From assembly GCA_037954235.1 (NCBI GenBank), contig JBBMOA010000012.1, forward strand, positions 3,373,501 through 3,437,500: a stretch of DNA of 64,000 nucleotides, written 5' to 3'. Positions within the stretch are counted from its first letter, which is position 1, and each line of letters starts with the position of its first letter. This DNA is from Aulostomus chinensis. Taxonomy: Eukaryota > Chordata > Actinopteri > Syngnathiformes > Aulostomidae. This document shows, piece by piece, positions 25,336 through 38,300 of this stretch. A program made the translations under genes and the position numbers. Under the pieces are notes generated by a model. That model was given only the letters and a program-made list of their open reading frames with translations. It had not been told where the DNA came from and ran no database searches.

Positions 25336-25426
25336 ACCGTCAAGCGCACTACTGACTTCTTAAAAGGATGCTGGATGTGTTTGGACACAGCAGGTGGCAG
25401 CTACTTTACAAACCTGAGAAGGGCTA

Positions 25427-25430
<4 letters not shown>

Positions 25431-25470
<40 letters not shown>
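25431..25470. repeat. (TG)20 microsatellite, right arm of an inverted pair
   Basis: A pure TG array facing the CA array at 25288-25334. Confidence 0.95.
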
Positions 25471-25474
<4 letters not shown>

Positions 25475-25980
25475 GAGAACAGCTGAGAGGATACCTCAGC
25501 CAAGTTTTATGTGATAATCTTTTGGCATCTGTTCAGTGTTTAATGTTTGCAGGATATTCCTGCTCGTCTCGCTCCTCGACATTAACATCGAATGTCCAAG
25601 TTCAACAATCTTTAAGTAAGAATGTGTAAATTCACTCACAAAAATTTATTTCACCATTAAACTGTAATTATTTACAATCTACTGTCGATCTCAAGTCAGA
25701 AACACGCCACATTTCCAGAGTTTTTCAGTTTTAAGATCCTTTCATTCATTGTGAGAACACAGTACATCTTAGATGGAAGCAGTGACATGAGAGAGTGGAG
25801 GCGGGCCAGGAGCACGGCTCCTCCCATCGCGGTCGAGACCGACGGCTCCAGCTGACTGCTAGTGTTGCTCCTCCATGTCCTCCACCGTCTCTCCCACATA
25901 CCAGCGCGTCTGCTGTTTACATCCTGCAGCTGCAGCTCTGCATCAGTACTGAAGGAGCAACGCTGCAAGCATGCGACGCC

Positions 25981-26011
25981 TCTCTCTCACACTCACACAC
26001 ACACACACACA
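25981..26011. repeat. (CT)/(CA) compound microsatellite
   Basis: A short TCTCTC run passing into an (AC)n array. Confidence 0.85.
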
Positions 26012-29000
26012 GGACACGGCGGTTTACTTAAATGTCAGGAATCTCTCCCTTCGTCCCTACGTCTGCTGCAGAAGGATGCATCATACTTGTTCATCACTCC
26101 TCAACATCGTGACGTAACCGCACGCTGGGGGTGATGATGTCACAGCCTACGGTTGGAAGCTGGGTTTATTTTGTGGTATCAGATTTCTCTGGTTTGGACT
26201 CTTGAATTCTCTGAACTTTCATGTTTGATTCGTGCGTGTTTCGTGCCCTCTGAGGAGGATCAGGGCTAATTAGGAAGCAGCAGCTTTGACTCTACGAGCG
26301 CGATTAGGAGAACACAGGTGTGAACACCTCTGCTGTTCAACAGCTCGTCATCTCACTTCTCTGGGAAAAACGATTCATAGCAACGGTCTCATTGATGTGG
26401 AGTGAACCACAACACTGAGTCGTTTCTGTGCTGGACTGAACCACACTGATAAAAGCATTCCAAACTTTTACATCTGGAAGCAGACAAAATTAGTCATTTC
26501 AGCCCTGACTTTTATCAGCGCTGTGGCCTCGTGTTGGAGTCACTTTCATTAGAGGAAGATGCAGATGCAGAGCTCACTAATGAAAGACTAGAGAAACATC
26601 TGCTGCTGAACACTTCCAAACATGCATATTTTACTATTCTGTCTTGCTACCAGACATGTGTAATGGTCGAACACGCCATTACTGTCAGGCCTCCATTTCT
26701 GTGAAATGAAAACATTTCAGATGCTCTCTGCGGTATTTTTATGCGCTAATTAAAACATACACCAGATGAGAACGTGTGCAATTAATTTGATTTTTTTCTC
26801 CTTCAGACCTTTAGGATTTTGGCTGGTTCTCCATTTGCTTTATTTACAAGCACATTACATGTCCATGGCAGACATGTTATTATCACTTTTATTGTGCTGT
26901 ATTTTCTGAATGTAGTGCAGCGCCTGCTAGAGAATTACTACAGTTGACGTGAGCTGGGCAGGAGCATCGCCGTGGAAGAAACCAACAGGGTGTCACACAC
27001 ATGATATAAATAACAGTCTGAGTACTCCAATAATATGAAAAAAATGCTTCTATTCTCAAGTCAAGTCAATTTTAAAGTAACACAAGTACGATGGTATTGA
27101 GCAGATTTCTGATATTGGCCTGTTTTCTCTCCCTTTCGTTGAGTTTCTGCCTCACAATTGCCACTTTCATGAGATGAATGCACGTAATTACAGTCCAGAT
27201 TGGGCTCTGAGCTGCGGCGAGCTACACCGAACCCTGCACCTGAACACCTCCCATCTAATCACTCGCCGCGGCTGCTTTCATCATATCAATGGGCTGTTTT
27301 CTCTTTTTCAGAGTTTTTCCTTGACTGGCGTCCTGATGGTCTCCAGCCACAGAGCTCCACCCTCCCCAGCACAGAGGCTTATCAAGCTCTGCTCCATTCA
27401 CAGTTTATTGATACTAAACATATTTCACATCCAATTCAACACAGCGCTTCGTTAACTCCAAGTTTGATGTTGGTTGGAACTGCTGCTGCTGAGATAATGG
27501 AACAACAACCCTACATCCAGACAGAGGTCCCCTGAGGAGACACAGTCACGCTCCAGCGCGGAGTTCTGCACCCTCCTGGAACCGTCCTACCTGGAACCTC
27601 CATGTCAGGGTGGACAATACTTGACAGGCTCCCGCCAATCAGGGTAACAAAACATGCAACACCATCACATGTCAAATCAAGCCAGCAGAACCGTAGAAAC
27701 GCCGCTGGTGCTGCTCCTGCATGCCAACTGCTGCTACTGAGTTTATTTCTGCAATAACTGCATTTACAGCTGTGTTAATTATTCTAACATTAACATCCCT
27801 TGCTTCCACAGGCGCCAATGTTGGCCTCTATTCAGGTCATCGACTTTACGGGAACCAATCAGAAGCTGCATTGCTGTTGGGGGGCAGAGGAGCAGTTAGA
27901 ACTGAGTCCAGTCAGTGTTCTTCCAGTGGTTCTGGAGAGGAGGCTTCCACACACAGCTGCAGAGCTCACAGAATCAGAAGGTCCCTCCAGGCCTGCACGC
28001 TGCTCTCCTCAGAAAAGCCTTTCACCTCTGTTTTTAAACACTGAAGTTATCTAGAGGGAGAACGCCCCAACACCCTGGAATACTTAGAATACCAAATACG
28101 GTGATTCAGAATGAATAATCAGAACTTTTCAATTGTCCATGCAGACAATAATTAAAGAGGTCATTAAAAGAAAGTGGTTGTACAAGAAGACAAAGTGAAG
28201 TACTTCCAGCCAAATGCCAGTATCACAGGAGGCTCATTGTGCACGTGGGCCTGCTCACATCCTCCTACATACTGAGTCAGTGGCTCAGTGGCTCAGAACT
28301 GCTGAAAAGGGATTTCACTCAGCAGAAGGACACTCTTGGGAACCTTCCCGCGCAGGCATCTCAGGCTTCACCCCAACATAAAACAGGGCTATGAAATGCT
28401 TGGCTAGCCTGCAATCCCTGCATCAGCACGTGTGGCATATAGAATGAATTTCAATGACAACTTTGGCATTTGCAGGTGGCACAGAAAACTGTTTCAAGAG
28501 GATGGAATGCACTGATCCCAGCTGGAAGCGAAGGTGCCACACAACAATTTATTACATGGCCTTCAAATCCTTCCCTTAAATGTCTGAATATATCCGAGGC
28601 AACCTGAGCGGAGACATGGAGACGTATGGAGCCTGGAGAGGACCTGACAGAGGCTTTGTATCACTGCATGGCTGCTGTTTGTCTCTTCTTCCACCAGGCT
28701 ACAACTCTTCCTCAGTTATACATTCATAATTTAAATGAGAAGATTTCAACCGTCAGAGTAAAATGTTGGCATCCTAGGCTTGTGCAAACATGACATCTTA
28801 ATGTCTGTGAAGAAACAGCATGTCACACTTTACGACGAGCAAAACAGCTTGTTGAGACGAAATCCTCACAAAAAATTAAGGTTTTTGACGCGTCACTCCA
28901 GGAAAGGTCTGCTGAGGCACTTGGTTAGCAAAATGTTATAAAATACAGTTGAAGCCAAGAATCTTCTGCTCCATCCCACCAGCCAAGCCTGCCTGCCAAA

Positions 29001-29440
29001 GGCCCTTCTACCGAGGTCACCACAACTTTTGTTGTTGTTGTCGTGTACGACGTACATTTAAGGGGCCGCGCTGGTCCGACACTCTTCATACTCGCATCGA
29101 CACAAAGTATTGCAAAATGAGCGGTACAAGTAAAAGTGAGTCAGGAGGGAGAAGTCCTGTACAAAAATCATGCAAATGTTTGATGAGATCCCACTGCATT
29201 TGTTGGGAGACGGTCATCGTCCTGGGTGTCTGGACAGCAGCGCCCGCCAGCTCTTCGCTCCCACAGAGGCAAAGGCCAAGGAGCCCGGGCCCTTGAGTAC
29301 ACAGCAGTGGACACAACACACAGCCATGTGGCTTGTTAGCTCCACCCCTCCACTGCTCCCTCCACCTCCGTATACAGATTTCTCTGCCATTTAATGATGT
29401 CACGTGACTTCCCACTTGCCCGTGGTCATAACTACTGTGG

Positions 29441-29453
29441 CCACTAGATGGCA
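29441..29453 (+). promoter_or_regulatory. CTCF-like core motif
   Basis: CCACTAGATGGCA fits the vertebrate CTCF core CCASYAGRKGGCR at all thirteen positions. It sits in intron 2. Occupancy cannot be inferred from sequence alone. Confidence 0.35.
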
Positions 29454-30625
29454 TCAGTCAGCAGGTGTTGAGTTCAGACACTTTTATCCACTGAAACTGG
29501 TGACACTGAGGTGACAATGGTTTCCTGTTGTAAGCTGTTGGGGACAACACTGACTTCTCAGGCTCCTTTGAACCCTTAACCCAAGTAGCTCTAACCAGAC
29601 CGCTGCCCCGCCATATTCATTTTAAACACCGGAACAAAGGAAACCGGCTCAACAAACATTAAATACTGCATTTACATGAATATCAATACAAATAATGGCA
29701 GCTGGGCATATTAAGTGATTCAAACTATGAATTCCAGAGACATTCTTAGTCTGGATGCAATATTGCTATTGTGACAATTTGATGATTTCAGAAGGAACAG
29801 TGGTGAAATTTCAATCAGCACATCGACTAATTAACGACCTCAACAACCCTAATAATCCTCGCCCGTTCATGAACATTATTCTGTTATAGGTCTTCGCTGA
29901 ATCTGTTTAAGAGCGGTGTTTCATTTTAACGGTCACTTTGAACGCTGTAATGTGTTGTGGCACTGTTGAATCATACTGTTTTATCCTTCTTATTATTTGC
30001 TAATAAAAACCTGAAACGATGCCCACTAAATGACCAGCCCTCTGAAGTCTACGCGCGTCTGAGCGTGCGCTGGGCTGTGACTCTGCTCCACATATTCACT
30101 GTTCCGTTTTTAATTAAGGTAACAGAGAGTGCATTTTTTAATTCAGCTTCTTGTCAGAATATTATACTTTCTGTCAGGTCACAGAGTTAATTATAGCAGA
30201 GAGGCTTCTCTTACTGAAATAATTGATGGTGTGACATTTAACACATAAGACTCAGAATAGTTTCTGTTGATTACTGGAGCTCTCACTGGAACATTCACCT
30301 CACATATTTGACCACAGGCGAAGGCAGTTTGGATGGCAATGTTGTCTCGTGTTCCTGCTTCCTTCAAACTTTTTTTTCACCTCACGGCACAGCTGGCCTC
30401 TTCTTACCCACTGGTTCAGTTTTCACCATGTTTCCTCCCCTGAGATTATCTCGCTCCTAAAGACCAGAATCCACCTGCACACTTTTGAGCGAGCAAACTA
30501 TTTGCTTATTGCATTTCCTTTGGTGAAAGAAAGTTGTGTAAGTTAATTTACAGCAATTACTTTGTAATTCATAACAGGTTAAATAATCTCACCCTGACTG
30601 GTTTCTATCTAACAGGCCATGTGAG

Positions 30626-30640
30626 CCTGTAGATGGCGGC
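30626..30640 (+). promoter_or_regulatory. CTCF-like core motif
   Basis: CCTGTAGATGGCGGC matches the extended CTCF core with one mismatch (T for A at position 3). It is in the same orientation as the motif at 29441, about 1.2 kb away. Confidence 0.25.
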
Positions 30641-31150
30641 AGAGGCGATGACTGTGGCCATGGATCAGAGTCAAATGGATTGAGATCTTGAGGAATGACC
30701 TTCAGCAAGGGAATCTGCGCCTGCTGCAAGGTACCAGGGGGAACTGCTGCTGTCCAGAGACGAGAGCGAAGTCTGGGAATGTCTACGAAACGTGAGATAA
30801 AAGCCTAGAACCTCAAAACTCATTTGAAAAGTGGGATTCCATCTCCCATTTCGTGCATTCACTGGCCAAAAAGGCCAAAAGCCACCTCAAGCAAGCTGCG
30901 AAACTTCTTTTGCAAAATTGAGGATTTTTTTTTTTGTTACTGAGAATAAAATTCCTTTAACCTTTTCTTGAACCTCAAACTGAAAATATGTTGACAGAAA
31001 CCAGAGTGATGAGACTCTTGATTTATTACCTCAGTAAACATTATCTGAATGGTGCCGTCCACGATAATACGATGGAGTGTCTCCCTCCTGCTGCTGCTGC
31101 CTCAGTCAGATCCAGCCCTCGCTGCTCTCCACCCCCGCTGTCTCTAACAA

Positions 31151-31185
31151 ATATGGCCGCCGCCACGATCAACTGGATGACGTCA
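31151..31185. promoter_or_regulatory. YY1-like motif next to a perfect CRE
   Basis: ATATGGCCGCCGCC (a YY1-type core with an extra CpG block) is followed within about 25 bp by the full palindromic cAMP-response element TGACGTCA at 31178-31185. The pair resembles a compact TATA-less promoter or enhancer. No gene model attaches to it in this window. Confidence 0.3.
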
Positions 31186-31399
31186 CACTTGTCATAAACA
31201 GTCTGTTTACCGACCACTCTCTGTCATGGAACACGCCATCAACCTGACAAAGATGTTTTTAAGAACGTTGTCGAGAACAAATTTAAGATTACAAGAGGAA
31301 GATGGTGATGAATGATCATCAGCTGAGCAGATGATACACACATGTATTATTCAGTGGATACAGGTACTTTATTTGTCTACCGGCAATGAGAGGAGAACA

Positions 31400-31405
<6 letters not shown>

Positions 31406-31438
<33 letters not shown>
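31406..31438. repeat. (CA)16 microsatellite
   Basis: A pure array in intron 2, followed by a CT-rich stretch to about 31500. Confidence 0.95.
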
Positions 31439-31440
<2 letters not shown>

Positions 31441-32981
31441 CTGATTTGACCTTTCGTGAGGACTCTCCCTCTCCCACCCTCTCCCTCTCTATCTCTCCCA
31501 TGAGGGGATCTTTTATTCCTTTCTTTCTTCCTATGGGTACACGATAATATAGACAAAGTCATCAATGTCAGCAAAATGTGGTCCTTTATAAAAAAAAAAT
31601 GTATGTCTTCTTCGCTCATCACTCATGATGAGAAAACAAATGTAATATTTTTTGGAATATTTTCCTAAATACCTTTTTCTTTTGAATCTGCAAAAATTAA
31701 ACTTTTTCAAATTTTCAGTTTAAACAGACATTGTGAAATATCAGCCCTCAGCCAAAGTAAGTCGTAAAATTACAAAAATATCAGCAAATATCAGCAAAAA
31801 AAATGAAAATGAAAATCTAATCAGTCATGAAGCTCTGTGACTAATTCTGTCAAACTGGAGCGGCTTGACTTGCAGGGGAGCTGAGTCACAACCGTGTCTC
31901 CACGTGTGTGTACCTGTATTATTAGAACCATGTATTTCCCTCCTGCATGCAGCATTCAGGCTGACGCACACGGCTGGTGTCAGGGACATCAGCATGCTCC
32001 TATTGCTTATTTCTTCTGAGCTCATTATGTTTATTCAAATTTTGGGTAAATACGGAGCCAACATGGAAACAAAACCTGCGGTCCAGCTGATCTATTTCCA
32101 GATCAATGGATGTGATTGTGCTCGAGCAGCCTGAGCGCAGCTGACAGGCTTCCTCCCGTGAGGCCCAGGCTGCTGGGGTTCTCCTGCTGCGTCTGCCTAC
32201 ATTTCACCATCCTGTGCTGTCGACTCCCACTGGGGAGCACCGTGACCCTCTCCCTTACCGAAATGTTTTCACAACTACAGCGCCTTCATGCGTTTAACCC
32301 TTTGAACTCAAAGCAGTTTCCTGCGCCGGCGCGCTCCTGCGCGGTGATGTAAACAGCACAATCACAGCTTGAAGAAGAGGGAGAATGCAACATTTCTTCA
32401 TGTAGACAGAACTTTGATCATTCATTTCAAACAATGAGAACACAGGGACTGAATAGCTAGAACACACGTTAGTAAACCATAAGTAGAGCAGAAGCAGCCC
32501 TTCTACTAGCTGATGGTTGCTGGTGGACTAGCACGTGACACAACTGCTAACAACCTCTACCAGTCAGTGTTTTCATCTGTTTTCAGTCAATTTCACTGAG
32601 TTTTTGTCCCGTGACACCGAACCAGCTGAGTCAGTCATGAGTCCCATCGCAGGCTGTTTTTTAGACTGAGTTTATTTTTGGCTAAATTTTAAATGAGGCA
32701 GGGATTTTTTTTAATGAAATATTTAAGAAAAGGCAAGCTTGGATTCCCCCCTCCTCCATACACACACACACACAACGTCACACATGATTTGTTCAAAGAC
32801 CATCAGAGAGGTTTTACAGCTCGTCACTACAATGAATTCTGCTTTTTTTCCCTCCTTGTCAGAGGTACCATGAAATTCCTGCTATAAATACCTGTTCAGA
32901 AAAGCTGCATTTCAACAACCAGCTGCTCGCAATGAGCTCCATTATAGACTGGTTGAAGGTGTTGCTGCACTACTGTCCTGA

Positions 32982-32983
32982 CC

Positions 32984-33014
<31 letters not shown>

Positions 33015-33018
33015 ACAC
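32982..33018. repeat. C19-(AC)9 tract
   Basis: A C run passing directly into a CA array, ending at the left edge of the palindromic element. The same C-run-to-CA design occurs at 1926 and 60310. Confidence 0.95.
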
Positions 33019-33019
33019 C

Positions 33020-33205
33020 CTTGTACTTCATTGACGGAATACATTCCCTAGCTCCTCCCCCTAAACCTAACCATCTCAACTGACTGCCTGACCCTAAAAC
33101 CAAGTCTTGACCTTAAAATGGCCCTTTGAAGAAGAGAGGACCAGCTAAAATGTCCTCACTCTTTTGGTTAAATTCATATTCTAGTCCTCAATATGTAGCA
33201 GCTAC

Positions 33206-33207
<2 letters not shown>
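33020..33207. mobile_element. Palindromic MITE-like dispersed element, short copy
   Basis: Collinear with 48774-49008 in the same orientation. Shared blocks include CTTGTACTT, ACATTCCCTAG, AACTGACTGCCTGACC, AAACCAAGTCTTGACC, GCCCTTTGAAGAAG, GCTAAAATGTCCTCACTC and a diverged right end. It lacks about 45-50 bp present in the long copy, including most of the left terminal repeat and the telomere-like CCTAACC middle. It sits between C19-(AC)9 on the left and (AC)33 on the right, as if inserted into or generating CA repeats. Confidence 0.6.

Positions 33208-33272
<65 letters not shown>
33207..33272. repeat. (AC)33 microsatellite
   Basis: The longest pure CA array in the window, starting at the right edge of the short palindromic element copy. 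Confidence 0.95.
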
Positions 33273-33274
<2 letters not shown>

Positions 33275-35312
33275 GCATGCAAACAGAGGCTCATTCCTCA
33301 TCTGCAGAGACCTGAGTGACAGCCTGATCCATTTCCTATTGCCATTAGAGGCGGCTCTAGATTATGTAATTCATCCCATGGCTATCATCCACCTCTATCA
33401 ATAATAAACATCTCCATGAAACTAGGGCTAGCCTCAGAGGATGGAGGCGGCGCTGCCACCGCCGAGCACGCTCTCATTCTGGTGCAGCCCTCTGTGAGCT
33501 CAGCCCGTACCGTGCGCTACATTTGCTTTCCACACGACTTGACTTCAGTTGCTGAGACCCCCAGGCACAATCTTTCCTTACGCCTTATCGCACTTATCAA
33601 AGCCGCTGCAGCTTTATCAACTCTGACATAGACGTCTCAGTGCGTCTGGTGGTGGCGGCCCGGAGCACCTGTGGCTCGTGACAGGAGACAGACACTCTCG
33701 TCCAAGAGTCCTCTGTGTCTCTGATGCCCTCGCTCTCTCTCCGTCAGCGAGGTCGGCATCATCAGACTGATGGGTGGCGTAATGTTTGTGACACGACCCG
33801 GTGCACAGCGTGTACTTAATACACATAATGTGTTTAATGGTAATTAAAGCGCATTCATTTACACAACACTGTCCTCCCTGTGACACTGCATCACAACGGA
33901 AAGGTTTAGGACAGAGATTCATGGTCAAGAATATGGCCGCCGCTACCAGATGATCCAGTTTTCGGCTGTTGTGTTTTGCCACTGGCGAGCCCGAATTGTC
34001 GGTGATCACAGGTTCTTCCTCATCCACTCCTTTAATGAGCGCTTGTGTTTCATCAAGAGGACATCTCTGTTGAGCACCTGCTTCAATCGCTAGGTCATCC
34101 AGTTCTGGCTGCATGGCTAAGCTAGTTAGCTCACATTAGGAATGAGGTGCTTTGTATGTATTCCACTCTGGGGTTTCCAACTCTCCCTTATCAGCCTGGA
34201 CATCCTGTATGTGGGCAGAGTGAACATGTCCCAGACAGGAACCTCCTGTTTACCGTCTTATACCGAAATTTTCCCGTTAGATTCCCTAGAAAGAACTTCC
34301 CAATTATTGTCGCTCGAGGTGTTGAACACAGTGTGCTGGAACCCACCGCTCAATCGGCAGACCAATGCCACTCTCAGGGCGCACCCATCTCAGGCAGTCC
34401 ATCTGAATCGAACTCTGGTCTGTTTACTCTCAACCGTATGGAGACCACCTCTTCAAGGAAGCCCGGTTACAAAAGAATGATGGTGCGGTTTGAAATCCTC
34501 TCTGGGATTCTAAGTCTTTATTCTGTTCCTAAAGAAATAAAGAATATCGTTGGTCTTTGCCTTGATCCTTTGTTTAATAGTGACAATCCTCCTTGAGCAT
34601 TTGTATCTGACGATGTTTGCTGATGGCTAAGATGAAGAAATTCCTTGAGTGTGTGCGTGTGTGTTTTCCTCTAGATCCTTCTGCATAGATGCTCTTTCGG
34701 CCAAGGACGTTGATGTGATAAATGAGTGGTGAGTTGCCACCTGCACTCCGGGCTGAGACTGAAGCTGGGACTATAACGGAGGAGTGAGCAGAAGTCATCT
34801 CATCTCTCTCTCTGATTGAATCACCCAGAGATCCATTTGCATATGTAACACGATTGCAATTAAAGCGTTCTGGAACAAGAGAGATTGTGTTTGCTTGTTT
34901 GGAACGCTGTCCCACCTGCTCTGTGCTGAATTTCTGCAACAGTTTCTTGGCGTTGTCGACTGATGTCTAATTTAAGTTTTGCCTGATCTGAGCTGACAGG
35001 CAGCTGCTTGAGTCTGAGACCAGTGGAGCCCAAACCTCTCCCCAAGAAGGATCCAAATCTGGTTTAGAAGGAGGGTGCCTGATTCAGTGATGGCCTTTGG
35101 ATTCCAGACATAAGAACTTGAACATAGAGGAAGTGGAATAAAACCCTGTTGATTATTGTGCTTAGGCCCAGAACCCACGGTAGATGTGGGCGATGTCGGG
35201 GGGGTTAAGCAGCCTGACTGCCTTTGTTTGTTCTGACCATGATGTTCATCGGAGTCATTTAAAAGTCTGGAGGTCTGCATCATCACATGATGAGGAAAGG
35301 AACATAAACATT

Positions 35313-35313
<1 letters not shown>

Positions 35314-35349
<36 letters not shown>
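35314..35349. repeat. (CA)18 microsatellite
   Basis: A pure array in intron 2. Confidence 0.95.
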
Positions 35350-35352
<3 letters not shown>

Positions 35353-38300
35353 CAGTGGCGGCACTTCTTCCAGACCAAAAATGAAAAGTGTGACTCACTA
35401 TTGGCTGAAGTGACCGTCGCTAGCAGGCGTCAGGGTTTCTGCACCTTTCTTAGGTCAGTCCAAGCACTTTCAGCACCTTGTGACAAAAATTCCCCAAAAT
35501 GTTTTTGATGTATGGTTGCAGCATTAACGTCCCTCCAGAGCTCCTCAAGGTCTTGTTGTCTCAATGTGGCATTTTGGAGGATTTTTGACAGTGATTTGAA
35601 ACAAGCGAGTGCTTAATCCACAAAGATAATTGGACGGGGCATGTTTTTAAATGTCAATATTGCTTGATCACATAATTTAAAATCCCGAGTACATGAATTG
35701 TGCTGCCCTAACCCTCATAAATGATGTATGCTGGTTTGAGGGGTCATAAAGCCGAGGAGGTGGCCTAAAACAGGTGTCTCTCAGATTATCAGCCTCATTA
35801 TGGTAGCCTGACCTTCTTTCAAATTGCAAATGGGGACATCCAGCACCCTAATGATGTCATACAAGGGAACCAAAGTGTGGGTGGTGTGTCTGAGAAAATG
35901 GTCACCCACCGAGTCAATTTCCTTTCTGTCCCAATTATATCTGACTTTGTTTTCCCTGAGAGAATAAACCAAAAGAAAAAAAAAGAAAAAGGGAGTTGCA
36001 GAAGAATGCTGTGTTCCAGAGATCTACAAAGTCTGTCAAAGTGTAGCGAAGCCAAGCTACACTACCCCAGACAAAGACTCCCTGGACAGAATGTGAAGCT
36101 GGCTAAGTGACAAACTCCTCCCCTATGATGCCTCGCCATGTTTACAGATACTTTACAACAGAAAAGAAGGCAAAGTGAGAGTAGGAGAGGACAAAGACAA
36201 GCGATGGGGAGCTATTTGTACAAGTGAGGGAGAGTAGAAGACAGGCAGAGAGTAATGGGGAGACAGAAGTTGGGAGGTGGCTGGCATGTGCTGTTTGATC
36301 GCTTGGCAGTCTTCTCTTGATTAGGGCCTCGTCCCTGCAGAGTCTCCCCAGCCGAGTCACAGGAGACAGTCTCCTCGGTAATAATGTCTGACAGGCAAGC
36401 CAGAGCCACAGAGGAGCTGACACAGATGCTCCATCTTTCAGAGGAGACGCCCGACCCAATTCCTCCACCTTCGCTGTCTCGCTTCTCTTACCTTTGCTAA
36501 GTGAGCTCAATGTAACAGTCAATTGGAAGCCTGAATGTGCTGGAAATGGGTTTTGTCATTGACAAATGACATTGACTGTATGGTTCGGTGAAAGAGTTGA
36601 AGTCTAAAAGAAAATCAAAACCTGCGTCGACTTCAGAGGCAAATCACAGAATGTTTCATCATATTTCACACGTCTATCGAGCACTTCAAAAGAAACAAAT
36701 GCATTTAATCAACACGCTGGCTTGAAAGATAACATGTTGTCAAAAATAAAACACAAAGGCGTCTGGCAATCCAGACTCATGTTGAGTGTGAGCTAATTGG
36801 CTGGCCTACTGTCATGTTGTGCAAAGTGGTGCAAACCAGACCGTGCAAACCGTGGCTGCAATTTTCAGCTGTTTAAAAATAGCATGAAACTGAAAGCATT
36901 CACTTTCACTGGTCACTTTTCAAGCAAAAATGCCAAATATTTGCTGGTTCCAGTTTCTTTTTCCTTTTTTAAATGGTGGAGAACTGCAGCTTGAACAGCC
37001 AAATCTGAGGCGAGACAGGAAATTCTGGGTTAAGTACAGTTCTGCCACAGCCTGAGTATCGGCTTGGATTGCCTCCTTTCACTCTGGGCAACTGGGATTG
37101 ACATGCTTTACCATTTTATGACTATTTATAGACAGGACAATTAATTATATACAAGGGCTACATCAAAGCCCTGGCTAAGAAGAATGATGAATCAACAGCG
37201 GGAGGGGCCGTGGAGAAAACCGCTCGCTGAGAAGGAAGCAGCACCTGATGACTCTAGAAAGGGGGAAATCACATCACTCCTCCCAGTGTCGTGGCTGCTG
37301 CTGTACATACAAACCCCCCCCCCCCCAAAATATCAGTTTCTCCGTCTTATAAAACATTTGCTCACGCATGCTAATCAAAGCTTCTTTAAAACCAGTTTGA
37401 GCCTGTCAGACAGGGAGCCGTTCAACTGACGTGGACTCCGTTGTAGCTGCACGCGTTTCTCTTGCTAGCTGGATGTGTTGCCCGGGGAACTGCTTGTTGT
37501 GTTAAATCATCTGGCTGGTTCAAACACTTATCATGCAAATGTGAGATGGAGCCCAGGACCAATGGCGTTCAGCTAAGAAGGAGGAATAAATGACCCAAAT
37601 GACCAGAAGTGAAAACAACTTTTCACAGGTGATGATTGGTGATGCAGATCATGTGATGTCAAGTCCAATGGAGGTGATGGTTGCTGGTCATGGCTGGTTC
37701 ACCGGAGCAGCAGATTTACCAGTTCAACAACAGGAACGTCGCATTGGAACACACAGGCAAACAGCAGCGACGCATTTTACGGTCAAAGCCAGAATCACCG
37801 TGTAACACTCACGGGTACAGATGTTACCAGCTGCATGGACGCACATCGTCATCACCTGTGCTTTGACCTATCAGACATTTGGGAAGCTGATCTCCCTCAG
37901 AGCCTCACGCCTGAGAATCTCAGCTGGTTTGAGCTCAGAGGAAAATACTCTGACAACAGTTATAAATCAGATAATCAGCTGCTGCTGTACCCAACACACA
38001 GAACCATTAAGTGCAGTCAAGATCTAAGGATTACATAAACACTGCAGTATTTTTCATATTTACTACAACAACATAACACTCTCTCTTCTCTCACTAGCCC
38101 TTTAAGGAAAAGTAAGAACTTCTCCATGTTATAGTTCTATGCTACCTATGCTAAATGCACTCCATGTGGTTTAAAACCGCCTCCATGTTATCACCCCCTG
38201 ATTTTTTTTCATGGAATTCTATCAAAGCTACAGCATTGTGACAACAATCCTAAATCAAAGAGCTTGACATCGTTTTTATAAAACGTCAAACCGGGTTTTA

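Noticed and set aside
34142..34596. Overlapping 112- and 149-codon plus-strand ORFs
   Set aside because: Two different frames are equally open and neither is recognisable. An LTR origin was considered (AATAAA-like sequence near 34540) but no paired repeat or target duplication is visible.
35794..35812. CTCATTATGGTAGCCT shared with 57189-57204
   Set aside because: A single 16-bp match is expected about once by chance in a window of this size, and the flanks do not align.
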